Positions 51,770 to 62,909 are shown, counted from the stretch's first letter. The stretch is DNA of 64,000 nt from Syntrophomonas sp. UBA1376 (GCA_002305535.1 DBRE01000111.1:1-64000); one strand, 5' to 3'. Program-made: numbers and translations. The notes: generated from the sequence alone by a model not told the origin.

Positions 51770-52702
51770 CTAGCTGCCCAGCAGATCACCTGACTTCAGT
51801 TGGTTTCCTCTTATAAAGTCTTTGGCCAACATGCGTTTCTTACCTTCCCTTTGCACCTCCAGAATTTCCAGGTACCCCTGTCCGGTCTGCACCACAAATC
51901 CTTCCTGGGTTGCTGCGATGAAAGCACCGGCCATATTTGATTCCCTTTCTTGTTCTAGGACGCGGCTGGCAAATATCTTTAGTTTGATTCCCCCGAAAGT
52001 GGTATAGGCACCCGGCTTGGGATCCAGCGCCCGAATCTGATTGTGGATCTTCCAGGCCGAATCAGTCCAGTTTATCAGTTCATCTTCGGCATGGATCATA
52101 GCTGCGTACGTTGCCTGGGAATCATCCTGAGCATGATATTGGGCGGTTCCGGCTTGTACCTCCTCAATAGTTCGCAATAACAGTTCAGCTCCGGTGGAGG
52201 CCAGCTTCCGTTCCAAAGCTCCATAGTTCATATCGGTGGGAATCTCAACCACTGTTTGCAATATTATATCACCAGTGTCAAGTCCCCGATCCATCAACAT
52301 GGTGGTTATGCCAGTGGTCTCTTCACCTGCCATGATGGCTCGCTGGATGGGAGCGGCTCCGCGATAGCGGGGCAAAAGCGAAGCATGCACATTGATGCAT
52401 CCCCGAGGAGGTATCTCCAAAACACTGGCAGGTATCAACTGACCGTATGATACTACCACGATCAAATCAGGTCTCAAGGAAATGATAGTATCTACTGCCG
52501 CGGCTTCTTTGATGCTAGTGAACTGATGAATGGGCAGATCCAATTGTTGCGCAGCTCTTTTGACCGGGGGAGGTTCAACTCGATGACCGCGACCTTTAGG
52601 TCGATCCGGTTGCGTGATAACTGCCGCCACCTCAAAGTGCTTGCTAATGATCTCTAATGAAGGCACTGCAAATTCAGAGGTGCCCATAAAAACCAGGTTC
52701 AT
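51770..52702 (-). CDS. fmt: Methionyl-tRNA formyltransferase
   Basis: The 310-residue enzyme formylates initiator Met-tRNA. MNLVFMGTSEFAVPSLEII opens it, INVHASLLPRYRGAAPIQRA is the catalytic and folate-binding loop, and TGITTMLMDRGLDTGDII follows. ATG 52702 is chosen over an in-frame upstream start because GGGAGGA lies 5 bases upstream and the usual start residues follow. It begins 17 bases after def. Confidence 0.96.
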   Translation of the reverse strand: MNLVFMGTSEFAVPSLEIISKHFEVAAVITQPDRPKGRGHRVEPPPVKRAAQQLDLPIHQFTSIKEAAAVDTIISLRPDLIVVVSYGQLIPASVLEIPPRGCINVHASLLPRYRGAAPIQRAIMAGEETTGITTMLMDRGLDTGDIILQTVVEIPTDMNYGALERKLASTGAELLLRTIEEVQAGTAQYHAQDDSQATYAAMIHAEDELINWTDSAWKIHNQIRALDPKPGAYTTFGGIKLKIFASRVLEQERESNMAGAFIAATQEGFVVQTGQGYLEILEVQREGKKRMLAKDFIRGNQLKSGDLLGS

Positions 52703-52718
52703 AGTATTCCTCCCAGCT

Positions 52719-53177
52719 TCAGTCTTTGCCCCGGCGCAAATCGGAAGCTTTATCAATAAAAAGAACTCCATCGAGATGGTCAATTTCATGTTGAAAGGCC
52801 CGGGCCAGCAACTCAGTAGCTTCATATTCCACCGGCTCCGCCTCGCGATTTAGACCCCGTACGACTACTCGGTTGGCTCGTTTAACCGTGCCCCACAGGT
52901 TAGGTACACTCAAACATCCTTCTCTGCCTACCTGTTCTCCATCAGCTTCTATTATTTCAGGATTAATTAGTTCAATATACTGATCCCCAGGATCAACTAC
53001 GATAATTCGCTTGGAAACACCTATTTGTGGTGCCGCCAGACCAACTCCATCAAAGGCATACAAGGTATCACGCATATTATCTAAGACTCTAATAACACCG
53101 GCGTTAATATTATTGACCGGCAATGCTTTAGCGCGTAAAACTTCATCCGGTTCTTCGATAATCTGGTATACACCCAA
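52719..53177 (-). CDS. def: Peptide deformylase
   Basis: The 152-residue metalloenzyme removes the N-formyl group from new proteins. The three family motifs are present: GVGLAAPQIG, EGCLSVP (metal Cys) and QHEIDHLDG (HExxH metal His). Its reaction reverses that of the next gene fmt, a standard coupling. It lies 13 bases after priA. Confidence 0.97.
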   Translation of the reverse strand: MGVYQIIEEPDEVLRAKALPVNNINAGVIRVLDNMRDTLYAFDGVGLAAPQIGVSKRIIVVDPGDQYIELINPEIIEADGEQVGREGCLSVPNLWGTVKRANRVVVRGLNREAEPVEYEATELLARAFQHEIDHLDGVLFIDKASDLRRGKD

Positions 53178-53190
53178 ATGGATTACCTCC

Positions 53191-55572
53191 TTACATCATT
53201 ATTCCAGGATCCATGTCGAAAACAACTCTGACCCCACTGCCCCATTGATACTGCAATAGATATTCACCCAGGCTTTGCAAAAGACCCCGATGAGCCGTTT
53301 TTAAGACAATTTGGATTCGGAAACGATTCCTGAGCTTCCACACCGGGCAGGGCGCGGGGCCTAATATCTGTAGATCCTCTTCAATGGAATCCAGCCGCTC
53401 TTCAATCAATTGTTTTAAATTATCAGCGGTGTGCTGGGCCTGATCCTGGCTCTGGGAGCTTATTTCAATCTTCAATAGGCACGTATACGGCGGATAACCT
53501 AAACTTTTTCTTAAATTGATCTCTTCAGCGAAAAAGCTAACATAATCCTGTTCTACAGCCTGTCTAATGACCGGATGATCGGGCTGAAAAGTCTGGATGA
53601 TAACTTGGCCGGGTTGGGAACTTCTTCCCGACCGCCCCGCCGCCTGTACCAGCAGTTGAAAAGTACGTTCTCCAGCACGGTAATCAGGAATGTTCAACAT
53701 TCCGTCGGCATTGATCACGCCAACTAGGGATACTCCTGGGAAATCCAATCCCTTAGCTACCATTTGCGTTCCTATCAGTATATCAGTTTTCCCTTTTTCC
53801 ATGGATCTCAGTACCTTTTGAACCTGCCCCTTACGACGAGTACTATCCATATCCAGTCGAGCCAGACTAGCATCGGGAAACAGCCTGCGAACATCTTCCT
53901 CCACCTTTTGAGTCCCCAAACCAACTCTGGCAAGACGTTTGCTAGAACAATTTGCACAAAAAGTAACTTCGTCAACTTGATAATTACAATAATGACATAT
54001 GTACCTTTTGATATCTTCGTGATAATTAAGGCTCACTGCACAATAGGGACACGTGGCTATAATACCACATTCACGGCAAATAGTCATGGGGGAGTATCCG
54101 CGCCGATTAAGGAATAGGATACACTGTTGATCATTATCCAAAACCTCTTGAATACATTTAGCTAACTGAGGTGATATTGACATATCATGACCACTCTGCA
54201 GATGGATTTTCATGTCCTCAACTGATATTTGGGGTAAAGGGATTCCCTCCACTCGGTTCGGCAAGGAGAGCAGTTGAGATTCTGCGTTCATAGTTCGGTG
54301 GAAGCTTTCTATAGAAGGTGTAGCGCTCCCCAGAAGGAGTACAGATGATTCCAGCTGACAACGGAAACGTGCCACTTCACGGGCATGATAGCGGGGGCTT
54401 TCCTCCTGTTTGTAGGTCGATTCCTGTTCTTCATCTATGATGATCAATCCCAGATTGTCAAAAGGCGCAAATACTGCTGAGCGGGTTCCCAGCACTACAT
54501 TTACTTTTCCTTCCGCAATGCGTTTCCATTCCCCATGGCGTTCCAGGGTGGAAAGACCGCTATGCAATATGGCCGTATCGGGTACGCGGGCCGCAAACTG
54601 CGTTATTAAGTGTTCTGTCAAAGCTATCTCAGGAACCAGCACTATGGTCTGTAGACCATTGGCAATGGCCTCTAATACACAATTAATATATACTTCGGTT
54701 TTGCCGCTGCCAGTTACTCCATGTAAAAGGAGCTCTTTGAACTTTCCTGCCCTAAGGGCTGCCTGCACATTGTTTACTACCTGTTCCTGGTCAAAAGATA
54801 GCCCGTACGAAGGTGCCTGCAACTGAGGCTGCTTTTTATGTCGCTCAATAAAACCCTGTTTTTCCAAAGATCTAATACTGCTTAAAGCAAAGCTCTCTTC
54901 TAGTTTTCGGCAGTCAATCTCACCTGCCTGCCTCAATTTCTCTAAAATCTCGGCCTGGCGTGGGGCTCTTTTTCGAATTTTATCCAGTTCAAATACACTA
55001 GTATCTATGATGCGATAAACCCATCCATCTTTAGGTAGACGTTTGCTACCATATTTATTTACGGGGATTATGATACCCTCCTGGCAGAGCTTATCTAAAA
55101 CAGGCTGGCCCAGTATTTGCACAGCATTGGTTAAGGTAGTACCCCCTTGATCATCTATCTGTTTAATAAACTGAGCCGTTGTATCATCCATATTTTGCAG
55201 AGAATGCTCATCTCTCAAGGGATTAGCAAGAATCCAATTAGATCGAGTTTTGGCTCGAGCCGGAGGCGTCATCAATGATAATACTGAACTGATCGGGGCT
55301 AAATAGTACTGTGACATCCAATCGGCCAATTCAAATAACTGCGGGATAACCACGGGGTCTTTATCCAGGATATCAATAATCGGCTTTAGATCACCTGGAT
55401 TGTTTATCTCGCGCAGAGCCCGCACATACCCTTCTACTCTACGGTTTCCCAGTGGCACCAGTACCCTGATCCCACACTTCATTCCTGACACTAGAGAGTC
55501 TGGAACCTGGTAAGTGAATGATTGATTGAAAGCCCGCGCTTTTTGGTTTATTAAGACTTCAGCACTAAGCAT
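53191..55572 (-). CDS. priA: Primosomal protein N' (replication restart helicase PriA)
   Basis: The 793-residue SF2 helicase restarts stalled forks. Walker A is GVTGSGKTEVYINC, the DEAH box is IIDEEQE, and the zinc cysteines are in CRECGIIATCPYC, YICHYCNYQ and FCANC. Motif V/VI is GLDFPGVSLVGVINAD and QAAGRSGR. I set the start at ATG 55572, where GGGGAGGAG precedes it and the family N-terminus LSAEVLINQKA follows. A terminator lies between metK and priA. Confidence 0.96.
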   Translation of the reverse strand: MLSAEVLINQKARAFNQSFTYQVPDSLVSGMKCGIRVLVPLGNRRVEGYVRALREINNPGDLKPIIDILDKDPVVIPQLFELADWMSQYYLAPISSVLSLMTPPARAKTRSNWILANPLRDEHSLQNMDDTTAQFIKQIDDQGGTTLTNAVQILGQPVLDKLCQEGIIIPVNKYGSKRLPKDGWVYRIIDTSVFELDKIRKRAPRQAEILEKLRQAGEIDCRKLEESFALSSIRSLEKQGFIERHKKQPQLQAPSYGLSFDQEQVVNNVQAALRAGKFKELLLHGVTGSGKTEVYINCVLEAIANGLQTIVLVPEIALTEHLITQFAARVPDTAILHSGLSTLERHGEWKRIAEGKVNVVLGTRSAVFAPFDNLGLIIIDEEQESTYKQEESPRYHAREVARFRCQLESSVLLLGSATPSIESFHRTMNAESQLLSLPNRVEGIPLPQISVEDMKIHLQSGHDMSISPQLAKCIQEVLDNDQQCILFLNRRGYSPMTICRECGIIATCPYCAVSLNYHEDIKRYICHYCNYQVDEVTFCANCSSKRLARVGLGTQKVEEDVRRLFPDASLARLDMDSTRRKGQVQKVLRSMEKGKTDILIGTQMVAKGLDFPGVSLVGVINADGMLNIPDYRAGERTFQLLVQAAGRSGRSSQPGQVIIQTFQPDHPVIRQAVEQDYVSFFAEEINLRKSLGYPPYTCLLKIEISSQSQDQAQHTADNLKQLIEERLDSIEEDLQILGPAPCPVWKLRNRFRIQIVLKTAHRGLLQSLGEYLLQYQWGSGVRVVFDMDPGIMM

Positions 55573-55583
55573 GGCTCCTCCCC

Positions 55584-55614
55584 AAAAAAGCAATAGAGGC
55601 GGGAAACCCGCCTC
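55584..55614 (-). terminator. Terminator between metK and priA
   Basis: GAGGCGGG (55596-55603) and CCCGCCTC (55607-55614) form a perfect stem. The minus-strand tail has six U (55589-55584) after a short gap. It partly overlaps the region just upstream of the priA ribosome site. Confidence 0.7.
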
Positions 55615-55629
55615 CACTATTTAATACTA

Positions 55630-56823
55630 TTATAGTCCGGCCTGTTGCCGGAGTGTTTCGGCCTTGTCGGTTCGCTCCCAGGTGAATTCGGGTTCATTTC
55701 TGCCAAAATGACCATAGGCAGCGGTCTTCTTGTAAATGGGTCGCCGCAGTTCAAGATCACGTATTATGGCAGCTGGGCGCAGGTCAAAGTTCTTATTGAT
55801 CAATTCTTCGATTTTGTCCTCGGGTATGTGATTAGTTCCAAAAGTATCCACCCTTACTGATACAGGGTGGGCTACTCCGATGGCATAGGCCAGTTGGATC
55901 TCCATACGATCAGCTAGTCCGGCTGCTACACAATTCTTGGCAACATAGCGAGCGGCATAGGCAGCAGAACGGTCAACTTTGGTGGGATCCTTACCTGAAA
56001 AAGCTCCTCCGCCGTGACGAGCCATTCCGCCATATGTATCTACTATGATCTTTCTTCCCGTTAGACCACAGTCTCCCTGAGGTCCCCCAATTACGAACCG
56101 TCCGGTGGGATTAATAAAATACCGGGTTTCAGCATCCAACATATTAGCCGGAATAACCGGTTTTATAACCTTATCAATAATATCTTGGGAAAGTGTTTCC
56201 GGCTCTACTTCCGGATGATGTTGGGTGGAAACAACTACGGTATCAACACGTACCGGCTGATTGTTCTGATATTCAACTGTCACCTGGGTTTTGCCATCAG
56301 GACGCAAATAACTTAAGATGCCTTCTTTACGAACCTGGGTCAATCTTTGGGCCATTCGATTAGCTAACAAAGCCGGCAGGGGCATGTACACATCAGTTTC
56401 GTTGCTGGCATAACCAAACATCATCCCTTGGTCACCCGCTCCAGTCTTTTCAATAAGATCATCGGCACCTGTTTTGGACTCCAGGGCTTCATCGACCCCC
56501 ATGGCGATGTCAGGGGACTGTTCATCTAAAGATGTAATTACCGCACAGGTCTCGCTATCAAAGCCATATTTGGCTCTGGTGTAACCAATTTCTTCAATGG
56601 TACTCCTGACCAGTCGCGGAATATCAACGTAACAATCGGTGGTAATCTCACCGGCAACTAATACCAGACCGGTGGTAACCAGTGTCTCTGCTGCCACGCG
56701 GGCGTTAGGATCTTGGCCAATAATTGCATCCAGAATAGCATCTGAGATCTGATCGGCAATTTTGTCAGGATGCCCTTCTGTGACTGCTTCTGAAGTAAAC
56801 AAGCTCTTAGTCAATTCCTTCAC
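55630..56823 (-). CDS. metK: S-adenosylmethionine synthetase
   Basis: The 397-residue enzyme makes SAM from methionine and [36 protein letters not shown] and [19 protein letters not shown] are the signature motifs. It overlaps coaBC by 4 bases (ATGA), so it lacks its own leader and no SAM riboswitch is seen here. It supplies SAM for RlmN and the methyltransferases in the same run. Confidence 0.97.
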   Translation of the reverse strand: MKELTKSLFTSEAVTEGHPDKIADQISDAILDAIIGQDPNARVAAETLVTTGLVLVAGEITTDCYVDIPRLVRSTIEEIGYTRAKYGFDSETCAVITSLDEQSPDIAMGVDEALESKTGADDLIEKTGAGDQGMMFGYASNETDVYMPLPALLANRMAQRLTQVRKEGILSYLRPDGKTQVTVEYQNNQPVRVDTVVVSTQHHPEVEPETLSQDIIDKVIKPVIPANMLDAETRYFINPTGRFVIGGPQGDCGLTGRKIIVDTYGGMARHGGGAFSGKDPTKVDRSAAYAARYVAKNCVAAGLADRMEIQLAYAIGVAHPVSVRVDTFGTNHIPEDKIEELINKNFDLRPAAIIRDLELRRPIYKKTAAYGHFGRNEPEFTWERTDKAETLRQQAGL

Positions 56824-58037
56824 TCCTCATCCTTAGGGTTGTCCAATAGTTTAGCAACTTGATCGAGTATGACTGCCGCAACCTCTTGTTTGGTCATTTT
56901 AGGGAAAGCCTGGGCTTCTCCGTTACGGTGAATTATGGTTACTATGTTGGTATCGGTAGCAAAACCAGCACCATCTACTGTCACATCATTAGCTACGATC
57001 ATATCCAAGTTTTTGGTGATGATTTTCTTACGAGCGTTTTCCAATACATTCTCTGTTTCAGCAGCAAACCCGACCATGATTTGATCTTTTTGCTTCTGTT
57101 TGCCCAACTCCTTAAGAATGTCTGGAGTACCAACCAATTCCAATATCCACTTTTCCGAACGGTCATCAGCTTTCTTGCGCTTTTGATCGGCTACCTGTGC
57201 CGCCTTAAAGTCTCCAACTGCGGAAGTACCTATGATAATGTTACATTCAGAACAATACTGCAACATTTGTTGGTACATTTCGTCAGCACTCCATACCGGG
57301 ATAAAGTGAACTCCTGAGGGAGGCTTTAGATGGGTATGCCCGCTTACCAAAATAACTTCGGCACCCCGCTGATGTGCTTCTCTAGCCAGGCAAAAGCCCA
57401 TTTTTCCAGTTCCTCGGTTAGTTATGAACCTAACTGGGTCAATATCCTCACAGGTGGATCCAGCATTGATCAGGATCTTTTTCCCAACAAAATCCTGGCG
57501 TGGATCGAGCAAGGATATTACCTCCTGATAAATATCTTCTATCTCAGGAAGTCTCCCCGGTCCTGAGACGCCACAAGCCAAATCCCCTTGAGCCGGAGCC
57601 ATAACATGATAGCCCACCTGGCTCAGCTTATTGATATTACTCTGAACTATAGGGTTCATATACATATTGGAATTCATGGCTGGGACAATTAAAACCGGAG
57701 AGGTTACTGCCAGCACAACCGTGGATAACAAATCGTCGGCAATTCCGTGAGCCATTTTCGCAATAAAATTAGCCGTAGCTGGAGCGATCACCAGGAGGTC
57801 GATCTCTTCAGCTACGCCAATATGTTGAACTTTATACTGCTCTGATTCCTGCCACAAATCGGTTAAAACTTCGCGGCCGCTCATGGTTCGAAAAGTCAAA
57901 GGAGTCACGAATTTAGTGGCGCCTTCGGTCATTATAACCACAATTTCCAAATCGTCTTTTTTAAGACGGCTAACCAAGTCTACTATCTTGTAGGCAGCAA
58001 TGCCTCCAGTTACTCCAATACCAATCTTTTTTGTCAT
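56820..58037 (-). CDS. coaBC: Bifunctional phosphopantothenoylcysteine synthetase/decarboxylase
   Basis: The 405-residue protein makes 4'-phosphopantetheine in CoA synthesis. The N-terminal flavin domain (residues 1-180) has [17 protein letters not shown] and [14 protein letters not shown]; the C-terminal CoaB part has [18 protein letters not shown] and [10 protein letters not shown]. Its start at 58037 is 21 bases after rpoZ. It matches the usual length. Confidence 0.96.
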   Translation of the reverse strand: MTKKIGIGVTGGIAAYKIVDLVSRLKKDDLEIVVIMTEGATKFVTPLTFRTMSGREVLTDLWQESEQYKVQHIGVAEEIDLLVIAPATANFIAKMAHGIADDLLSTVVLAVTSPVLIVPAMNSNMYMNPIVQSNINKLSQVGYHVMAPAQGDLACGVSGPGRLPEIEDIYQEVISLLDPRQDFVGKKILINAGSTCEDIDPVRFITNRGTGKMGFCLAREAHQRGAEVILVSGHTHLKPPSGVHFIPVWSADEMYQQMLQYCSECNIIIGTSAVGDFKAAQVADQKRKKADDRSEKWILELVGTPDILKELGKQKQKDQIMVGFAAETENVLENARKKIITKNLDMIVANDVTVDGAGFATDTNIVTIIHRNGEAQAFPKMTKQEVAAVILDQVAKLLDNPKDEE

Positions 58038-58058
58038 GGTCAGTTCGCCTTTCGTCCC

Positions 58059-58247
58059 TTAGGAACTAATCTTGATTGTTCCAGATATTATTTCACTCAA
58101 TGCATCGGTAACCATCGAAGAAAGTCTATAATCCTCATCGTTTTTCTTGTCCTCAGAAAGGGCTCTGGCGCGGCGTGCTACTGCCACAATTACCGCATAC
58201 TTACTATCCCCAATATCAATAATTTCCTTAGTAGATGGAGGAATCAT
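58059..58247 (-). CDS. rpoZ: RNA polymerase omega subunit
   Basis: The 62-residue small polymerase subunit aids assembly and (p)ppGpp response. IGDSKYAVIVAVARRARAL is the core motif. I choose ATG 58247, which has GAGGTG 6 bases upstream, over the GTG at 58256. It follows gmk by 5 bases. Confidence 0.9.
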   Translation of the reverse strand: MIPPSTKEIIDIGDSKYAVIVAVARRARALSEDKKNDEDYRLSSMVTDALSEIISGTIKISS

Positions 58248-58252
58248 GTTAA

Positions 58253-58840
58253 TCACCTCAATTTCAAGTTATGTATTCGGCAGCGCTCGGCTATAATAAT
58301 GGCTTCAACTTTTTCTAGCGCTTTCTCAACCTGGTCATTAACAACTACATAATCATATTGGCTCATCTGTTGCATCTCCTGCTCACAGGCGGCCAATCTT
58401 TCTTCGATGCTTTCCTGACTATCTTTGCCCCGCCCACATAGGCGTTGCGCGAGAGCCTCGATAGACGGTGGAGATATAAAAATAAAAACACCTTCGGGCA
58501 TTTTTTGTTTAACTTGCATCGCACCTTGAATATCTATTTCTAAGAGGACATCGCAGCCATTGTTCAGATTATTGACGACAAAATCCCGTGGTGTACCGTA
58601 AAGATTCGAATACACCGTAGCCCACTCAAGAAACTGGTCCTCTTCTACCTTTTTTAGGAAAGTATCCCGATCCATAAAAAAATAGTCTACACCATCTATT
58701 TCACCTGATCGGGGAGGACGGGTAGATGCGGATATGGATACTTGTATGTCATCCCTACCCTTCAACAGAGCCTCACGAACCGTCCCCTTGCCAACTCCTG
58801 AGGGACCAGAAATAACAAACAATATGCCCTTCCTGGTCAT
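58253..58840 (-). CDS. gmk: Guanylate kinase
   Basis: The 195-residue kinase converts GMP to GDP. FVISGPSGVGKGTVREAL is the P-loop. STRPPRSGEIDGVDYFF is the GMP-binding part. GTPRDFV follows. It lies between remA and rpoZ, the normal order. Confidence 0.97.
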   Translation of the reverse strand: MTRKGILFVISGPSGVGKGTVREALLKGRDDIQVSISASTRPPRSGEIDGVDYFFMDRDTFLKKVEEDQFLEWATVYSNLYGTPRDFVVNNLNNGCDVLLEIDIQGAMQVKQKMPEGVFIFISPPSIEALAQRLCGRGKDSQESIEERLAACEQEMQQMSQYDYVVVNDQVEKALEKVEAIIIAERCRIHNLKLR

Positions 58841-58857
58841 ATTTAATCCTTCCTGTA

Positions 58858-59115
58858 TTATATTTCTTCGCTATCTTTGGACGTCAGGCGATTGGCAACT
58901 GTCTCCGGTTGAACTGCAGATAGAATAACATGAGAACTATCTGCAATAATCACTGCTCGGGTTCTGCGGCCGTAGGTGGCATCAATCAGTATCCCTTTCT
59001 CCCGCGCCTCTTGAATGATCCTCTTTATGGGCGCAGATTCTGGACTGACAATGGCTACGATTCGGTTAGCAGCGACAATGTTTCCAAAGCCGATATTTAC
59101 TAACTTAATATCCAT
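58858..59115 (-). CDS. remA: RemA/DUF370 family biofilm regulator
   Basis: This 85-residue DNA-binding protein is related to Bacillus RemA, which activates biofilm matrix genes and responds to osmotic state. [20 protein letters not shown] is its first motif, and [20 protein letters not shown] the central one. GGAGGAGCGGTAAGA precedes the ATG. It lies after yicC and before gmk, the conserved order. Confidence 0.93.
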   Translation of the reverse strand: MDIKLVNIGFGNIVAANRIVAIVSPESAPIKRIIQEAREKGILIDATYGRRTRAVIIADSSHVILSAVQPETVANRLTSKDSEEI

Positions 59116-59132
59116 TCTTACCGCTCCTCCTA

Positions 59133-60011
59133 TTATTCTAAATTTTGAAGCTGTTCCCTTATTTTTTCCAATTCTGCTTTGGCTTCCACCACAATACGAC
59201 TCATTTCGAAATCATTGGCCTTAGAAGCTATGGTATTGGTTTCACGGAACATCTCCTGAACCAAAAAATCGCACTTGCGGCCAACTGAATCCTGCTCTTG
59301 TATCAAATCTCTGAGGTGTTGGATATGACTCTGCAGACGAACAATTTCTTCAGTGACGTTAATTCGATCTGCAAATAGAGCAGCTTCCTGGTAAATGCGA
59401 CCTTCATCAGGCAGTTCATGCTCCATTAATTCACTTATACGTTGACGGAGTTTTTCGGTATGTTCTTTAACTACCTGGGGTGATCTCTGTTCTAAGTGCT
59501 CGACCATATCAGCGATTAAGTTGGTGCGCTGGAGGATGTCTTTTACTAAGAATTCACCCTCGCGGATCCTCATGCCTACTAAGGATTCCATCGCTTCAAT
59601 CAAGGCAGTTTGTAGAATCGGCCAAATTTCATCAAGATCCTCGGTATCCTCTTCCAGGCTAAACACTTCTGGTAGTCTAAACAGATCAATAACCTTGATT
59701 TGAGACGTAATATTGGCATCATCTGCTATTTCTTTCAAATATTTATGATACGTTATGGCTAATTCTTTGTCAACCTTGATATTTCTAGCTTTTGCTTCTG
59801 TTTTCTCAATACTAATAGTGAATTCCAATCGCCCTCGACTAACATATTTCTTAACTTCTTCCTTGATATAATCTTCCAGGAGAGCATATCTTCTGGGAAT
59901 TCGAATATTGGTATCCAAATAGCGATGGTTGACACTGCGCACCTCACATGAGATCTGATAACCTGATCTGCTAACCTGAGCTTGTCCATAACCAGTCATG
60001 CTGTTAGCCAA
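59133..60011 (-). CDS. yicC: YicC-family endoribonuclease-like protein
   Basis: The 292-residue protein starts [20 protein letters not shown] and ends [20 protein letters not shown], like other YicC/YloC proteins. E. coli YicC takes part in small-RNA turnover. TTG at 60011 gives the usual family spacing to SMTGYG; AAAGG lies 10 bases upstream. It opens the conserved run. Confidence 0.93.
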   Translation of the reverse strand: MANSMTGYGQAQVSRSGYQISCEVRSVNHRYLDTNIRIPRRYALLEDYIKEEVKKYVSRGRLEFTISIEKTEAKARNIKVDKELAITYHKYLKEIADDANITSQIKVIDLFRLPEVFSLEEDTEDLDEIWPILQTALIEAMESLVGMRIREGEFLVKDILQRTNLIADMVEHLEQRSPQVVKEHTEKLRQRISELMEHELPDEGRIYQEAALFADRINVTEEIVRLQSHIQHLRDLIQEQDSVGRKCDFLVQEMFRETNTIASKANDFEMSRIVVEAKAELEKIREQLQNLE

Positions 60012-60103
60012 AATAATCCGACCTTTCCAATTGGCAGTAATTGTTTGATTCTATCACGGGAAAAAGATGTCTGCGATCATCTTGCTTAGCCAATTTTAAC
60101 ATA

Positions 60104-62779
60104 CTAATTTTTAGAAACAAAAACTTTCACGATAAAAAAGAAATATTTCCATATAAATCTGGCTCCTGCCATTATGATGATCATTAACCATTGCCACCAG
60201 TTTAAGGACACGGTCTGAAAAACAGTCTGTAAGAAAGGTGCATATAACACAACCAAATGCATAGTGAGGGAACATAGTACCGCTCCAATTAAGAACCGAT
60301 TCTTAAGAAATCCCAGCTCGAAGGGTGAAAAACGCTCGGAACGACACTCGAAAACGTAAAAGAGCTGAGCAATAACCAAGGTGGTCAATGCCATGGTTCG
60401 AGCCAGGTTCAATTCATCTATTCCCTGCATTCTGGATATCGCCAGGCCTAAACTGAAACTAACCAAGGTAATTAGGCTGATAAATATTCCTCTACTTAAA
60501 ACCATCCATCCCAATCCCTGTGAGAATACGCCTTCATCAATGGGTCTAGGTTTACGATCCATAATGCCCGGTTCAGGGGGCTCCAACCCTAAAGCCATCG
60601 CTGGCAGCCCGTCGGTAACTAAATTGACCCATAGTATCTGGATAGGTAACATGGGTAGAGGCATAGCCAGAAGCGAAGCCATAAACATCACCAATACTTC
60701 CCCTATATTACAGCCCAGCAGGTACCGGATAAACTTACGTATGTTATCATAGATAGCCCTCCCCTCATAAACTGAATTGACTATGGTGGAAAAGTCGTCA
60801 TCAGCTAATATCATGGAAGAGGCTTCTTTAGTAACTTCGGTTCCGGTAATCCCCATGGAAATGCCAATATCGGCCGCTTTAATAGCCGGAGCATCATTCA
60901 CACCATCACCAGTCATAGCCACAACGTGACCGCGCTTTTGCAGTACCTTCACAATACGGTTCTTATGTTGAGGTGTGACCCGCGCAAAAATGCGACTTTG
61001 CATGCTTCGTCGAAAAAGTTCCCGGTCATCCAGAGCGTCCATTTGCGTGCCTACAACTACCTGGTTGTGTTCCGTTATACCTATTTGCCGACCGATAGCC
61101 AGAGCAGTCAAAGGATGATCTCCGGTGATCATGATGGGTGTTATACCTGCTTGGCGGCATTGTTTAACCGATTCAGCCACACCCTCACGAGGTGGGTCTA
61201 TCATCCCGCATATGCCTAATAGTGTTAAATTGTTTTCCAGTTCGTGCTCGTTAAACCGTTCCGCATCCGCCAGGGAGATTTCCCGATAGGCAAAGCTCAA
61301 AACCCTCAAAGCCTGTTTGGCCCATTGTTCTTGGAGTGATAGGAGGGTATCAATATCCTGACCAAAAGATTTGCCGCCGGCGATCTTATGACAGAGAGGA
61401 ACCACTTGATCCAGAGCTCCTTTGGTAAAAACCATGTATTTCCCCTGACTTTGGACAACTACACTCATTCTTTTTCTTTCAGAATCGAAAGGGATTTCGC
61501 GAATACGCTTCAAAGGAGTACCTAGGCCGGCTTTATATGCCATGACTAACAGGGCAATTTCGGTAGGATCCCCATCCCCAGATACATGGTTTTTATGTTC
61601 AGTCAGTTGAGCGTTATTGCAATTAAGGGCCACTTCCAGCAAACGTTTGACCACTGGATCAGCCAGCGGGTCAAGGGGTTTATGGTTTGATGATGAGAAT
61701 GTTCCTTTCAGCCTATAGCCCTCTCCACTAATAGTTATATCATGGTCAAGTGTAGCAGCTCGTACCACCGTCATTTTGTTCTGAGTCAGTGTACCCGTCT
61801 TGTCAGAACAGATAACCGTAGTACAGCCCAATGTTTCCACAGCCGGTAATTTGCGAACTATGGCGTTACGAGCAGCCATACGTTGTACACCGAGAGCTAA
61901 AACCACGGTGACGATGGCAGGAAGCCCTTCAGGAATAGCTGCTACAGCTAGACTGATCCCGGCCATAAACATGGTCATGATCGGTTCACCACGCAAAATC
62001 CCTAAAGCCGTTACTAAACCACATACTGCCAAACATATAACAATTAGGATTTTACCCAGTTGATCAAGTTTTTTTTGCAGAGGGGTCATAACTTGTTCAG
62101 TTTCTTCTATGAGTGCTGCTATTCGACCCATTTCCGTGTTCATGCCGGTTTCCACTACCACAGCCAATCCACGTCCTCGGGTAACTGATGTTCCCATAAA
62201 TCCCAAGTTAAAACGCTCTGCTAAAGGGGTTTCGGAAGCGATAGGTCGACCGTTTTTTTCCACTGGAATGGATTCACCAGTTAAGGCCGCTTCTTCGATC
62301 TCCAAACTAAATGTTTCCAGGAACCGAACGTCCGCGGGAATTTTATCTCCCGACTCGACCCATATAATGTCACCCGGCACCAACTGAGCGGCATCAATGG
62401 ATTGTTTTCGACCTTCCCGCACTACCAAAGCATGGGGCGAGGCCATCTTCTTTATTGCCTCCAGACTGCGCTCAGCTCTGTATTCTTGAACAAAGCCCAA
62501 TAGAGCATTAATGATCACAATAGCCAATATAGTCACAGCATCAGCCATGGCACCAATGGCTCCCGATATTACCGTAGCCGCCAATAAAACCAAGACCATA
62601 GTGTCAGTGAACTGACGTAAGAAAATTAACCAGGGCTTGCTATTTTCAGCCGCATCTAGAACATTATTATGGATTCTCTGTCTTTCTATTATCTGTGCAG
62701 CGCTTAATCCTGTAAGCTGTGTTTGCAGTGTAGCAAGAATTTCCGACTGGTTCAGTTGATACCAAGGCTTTACATTCAT
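60104..62779 (-). CDS. Calcium-transporting P-type ATPase (SERCA-like)
   Basis: The 891-residue pump has ten membrane helices. TGES is the actuator loop, VICSDKTGTLTQNKMT carries the phosphorylated Asp, PEGLP in helix 4 (VAAIPEGLPAIVTVV) is the calcium-site motif of type IIA pumps, and MTGDGVNDAPAIKAADIG the hinge. ATG 62779 has GGAGG 8 bases upstream. It probably exports calcium and is a single-gene unit. The metal choice follows from the helix 4 motif. Confidence 0.93.
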   Translation of the reverse strand: MNVKPWYQLNQSEILATLQTQLTGLSAAQIIERQRIHNNVLDAAENSKPWLIFLRQFTDTMVLVLLAATVISGAIGAMADAVTILAIVIINALLGFVQEYRAERSLEAIKKMASPHALVVREGRKQSIDAAQLVPGDIIWVESGDKIPADVRFLETFSLEIEEAALTGESIPVEKNGRPIASETPLAERFNLGFMGTSVTRGRGLAVVVETGMNTEMGRIAALIEETEQVMTPLQKKLDQLGKILIVICLAVCGLVTALGILRGEPIMTMFMAGISLAVAAIPEGLPAIVTVVLALGVQRMAARNAIVRKLPAVETLGCTTVICSDKTGTLTQNKMTVVRAATLDHDITISGEGYRLKGTFSSSNHKPLDPLADPVVKRLLEVALNCNNAQLTEHKNHVSGDGDPTEIALLVMAYKAGLGTPLKRIREIPFDSERKRMSVVVQSQGKYMVFTKGALDQVVPLCHKIAGGKSFGQDIDTLLSLQEQWAKQALRVLSFAYREISLADAERFNEHELENNLTLLGICGMIDPPREGVAESVKQCRQAGITPIMITGDHPLTALAIGRQIGITEHNQVVVGTQMDALDDRELFRRSMQSRIFARVTPQHKNRIVKVLQKRGHVVAMTGDGVNDAPAIKAADIGISMGITGTEVTKEASSMILADDDFSTIVNSVYEGRAIYDNIRKFIRYLLGCNIGEVLVMFMASLLAMPLPMLPIQILWVNLVTDGLPAMALGLEPPEPGIMDRKPRPIDEGVFSQGLGWMVLSRGIFISLITLVSFSLGLAISRMQGIDELNLARTMALTTLVIAQLFYVFECRSERFSPFELGFLKNRFLIGAVLCSLTMHLVVLYAPFLQTVFQTVSLNWWQWLMIIIMAGARFIWKYFFFIVKVFVSKN

Positions 62780-62883
62780 TGTTCCTGCCTCCACGGTTGC
62801 CTTTCTCAGAAATTCATATTCAAGGCAAATCGGTAAAAGACCTAACCGAACAACGGAAGGCTTGTCAATAATTACCTGTGAAA

Positions 62884-62909
62884 ATCAAAAAACCTCCCTA
62901 AGGAGGTTT
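62884..62909 (-). terminator. Terminator of the UDG-like gene
   Basis: AAACCTCC (62890-62897) pairs with GGAGGTTT (62902-62909) around CTAA. The minus-strand tail is UUUUUUGAUUUU. It lies past the structured element. Confidence 0.88.

Noticed and set aside
52703..52825. Upstream extension of fmt to 52825
   Set aside because: It overlaps the end of def, and ATG 52702 has GGGAGGA and the conserved family N-terminus.
55573..55617. Upstream extension of priA to 55617
   Set aside because: It runs through the terminator hairpin at 55596-55614. ATG 55572 has GGGGAGGAG upstream.
60381..60752. Plus-strand open frame of 123 codons inside the P-type ATPase gene
   Set aside because: Shadow frame. The minus-strand product has all P-ATPase motifs.
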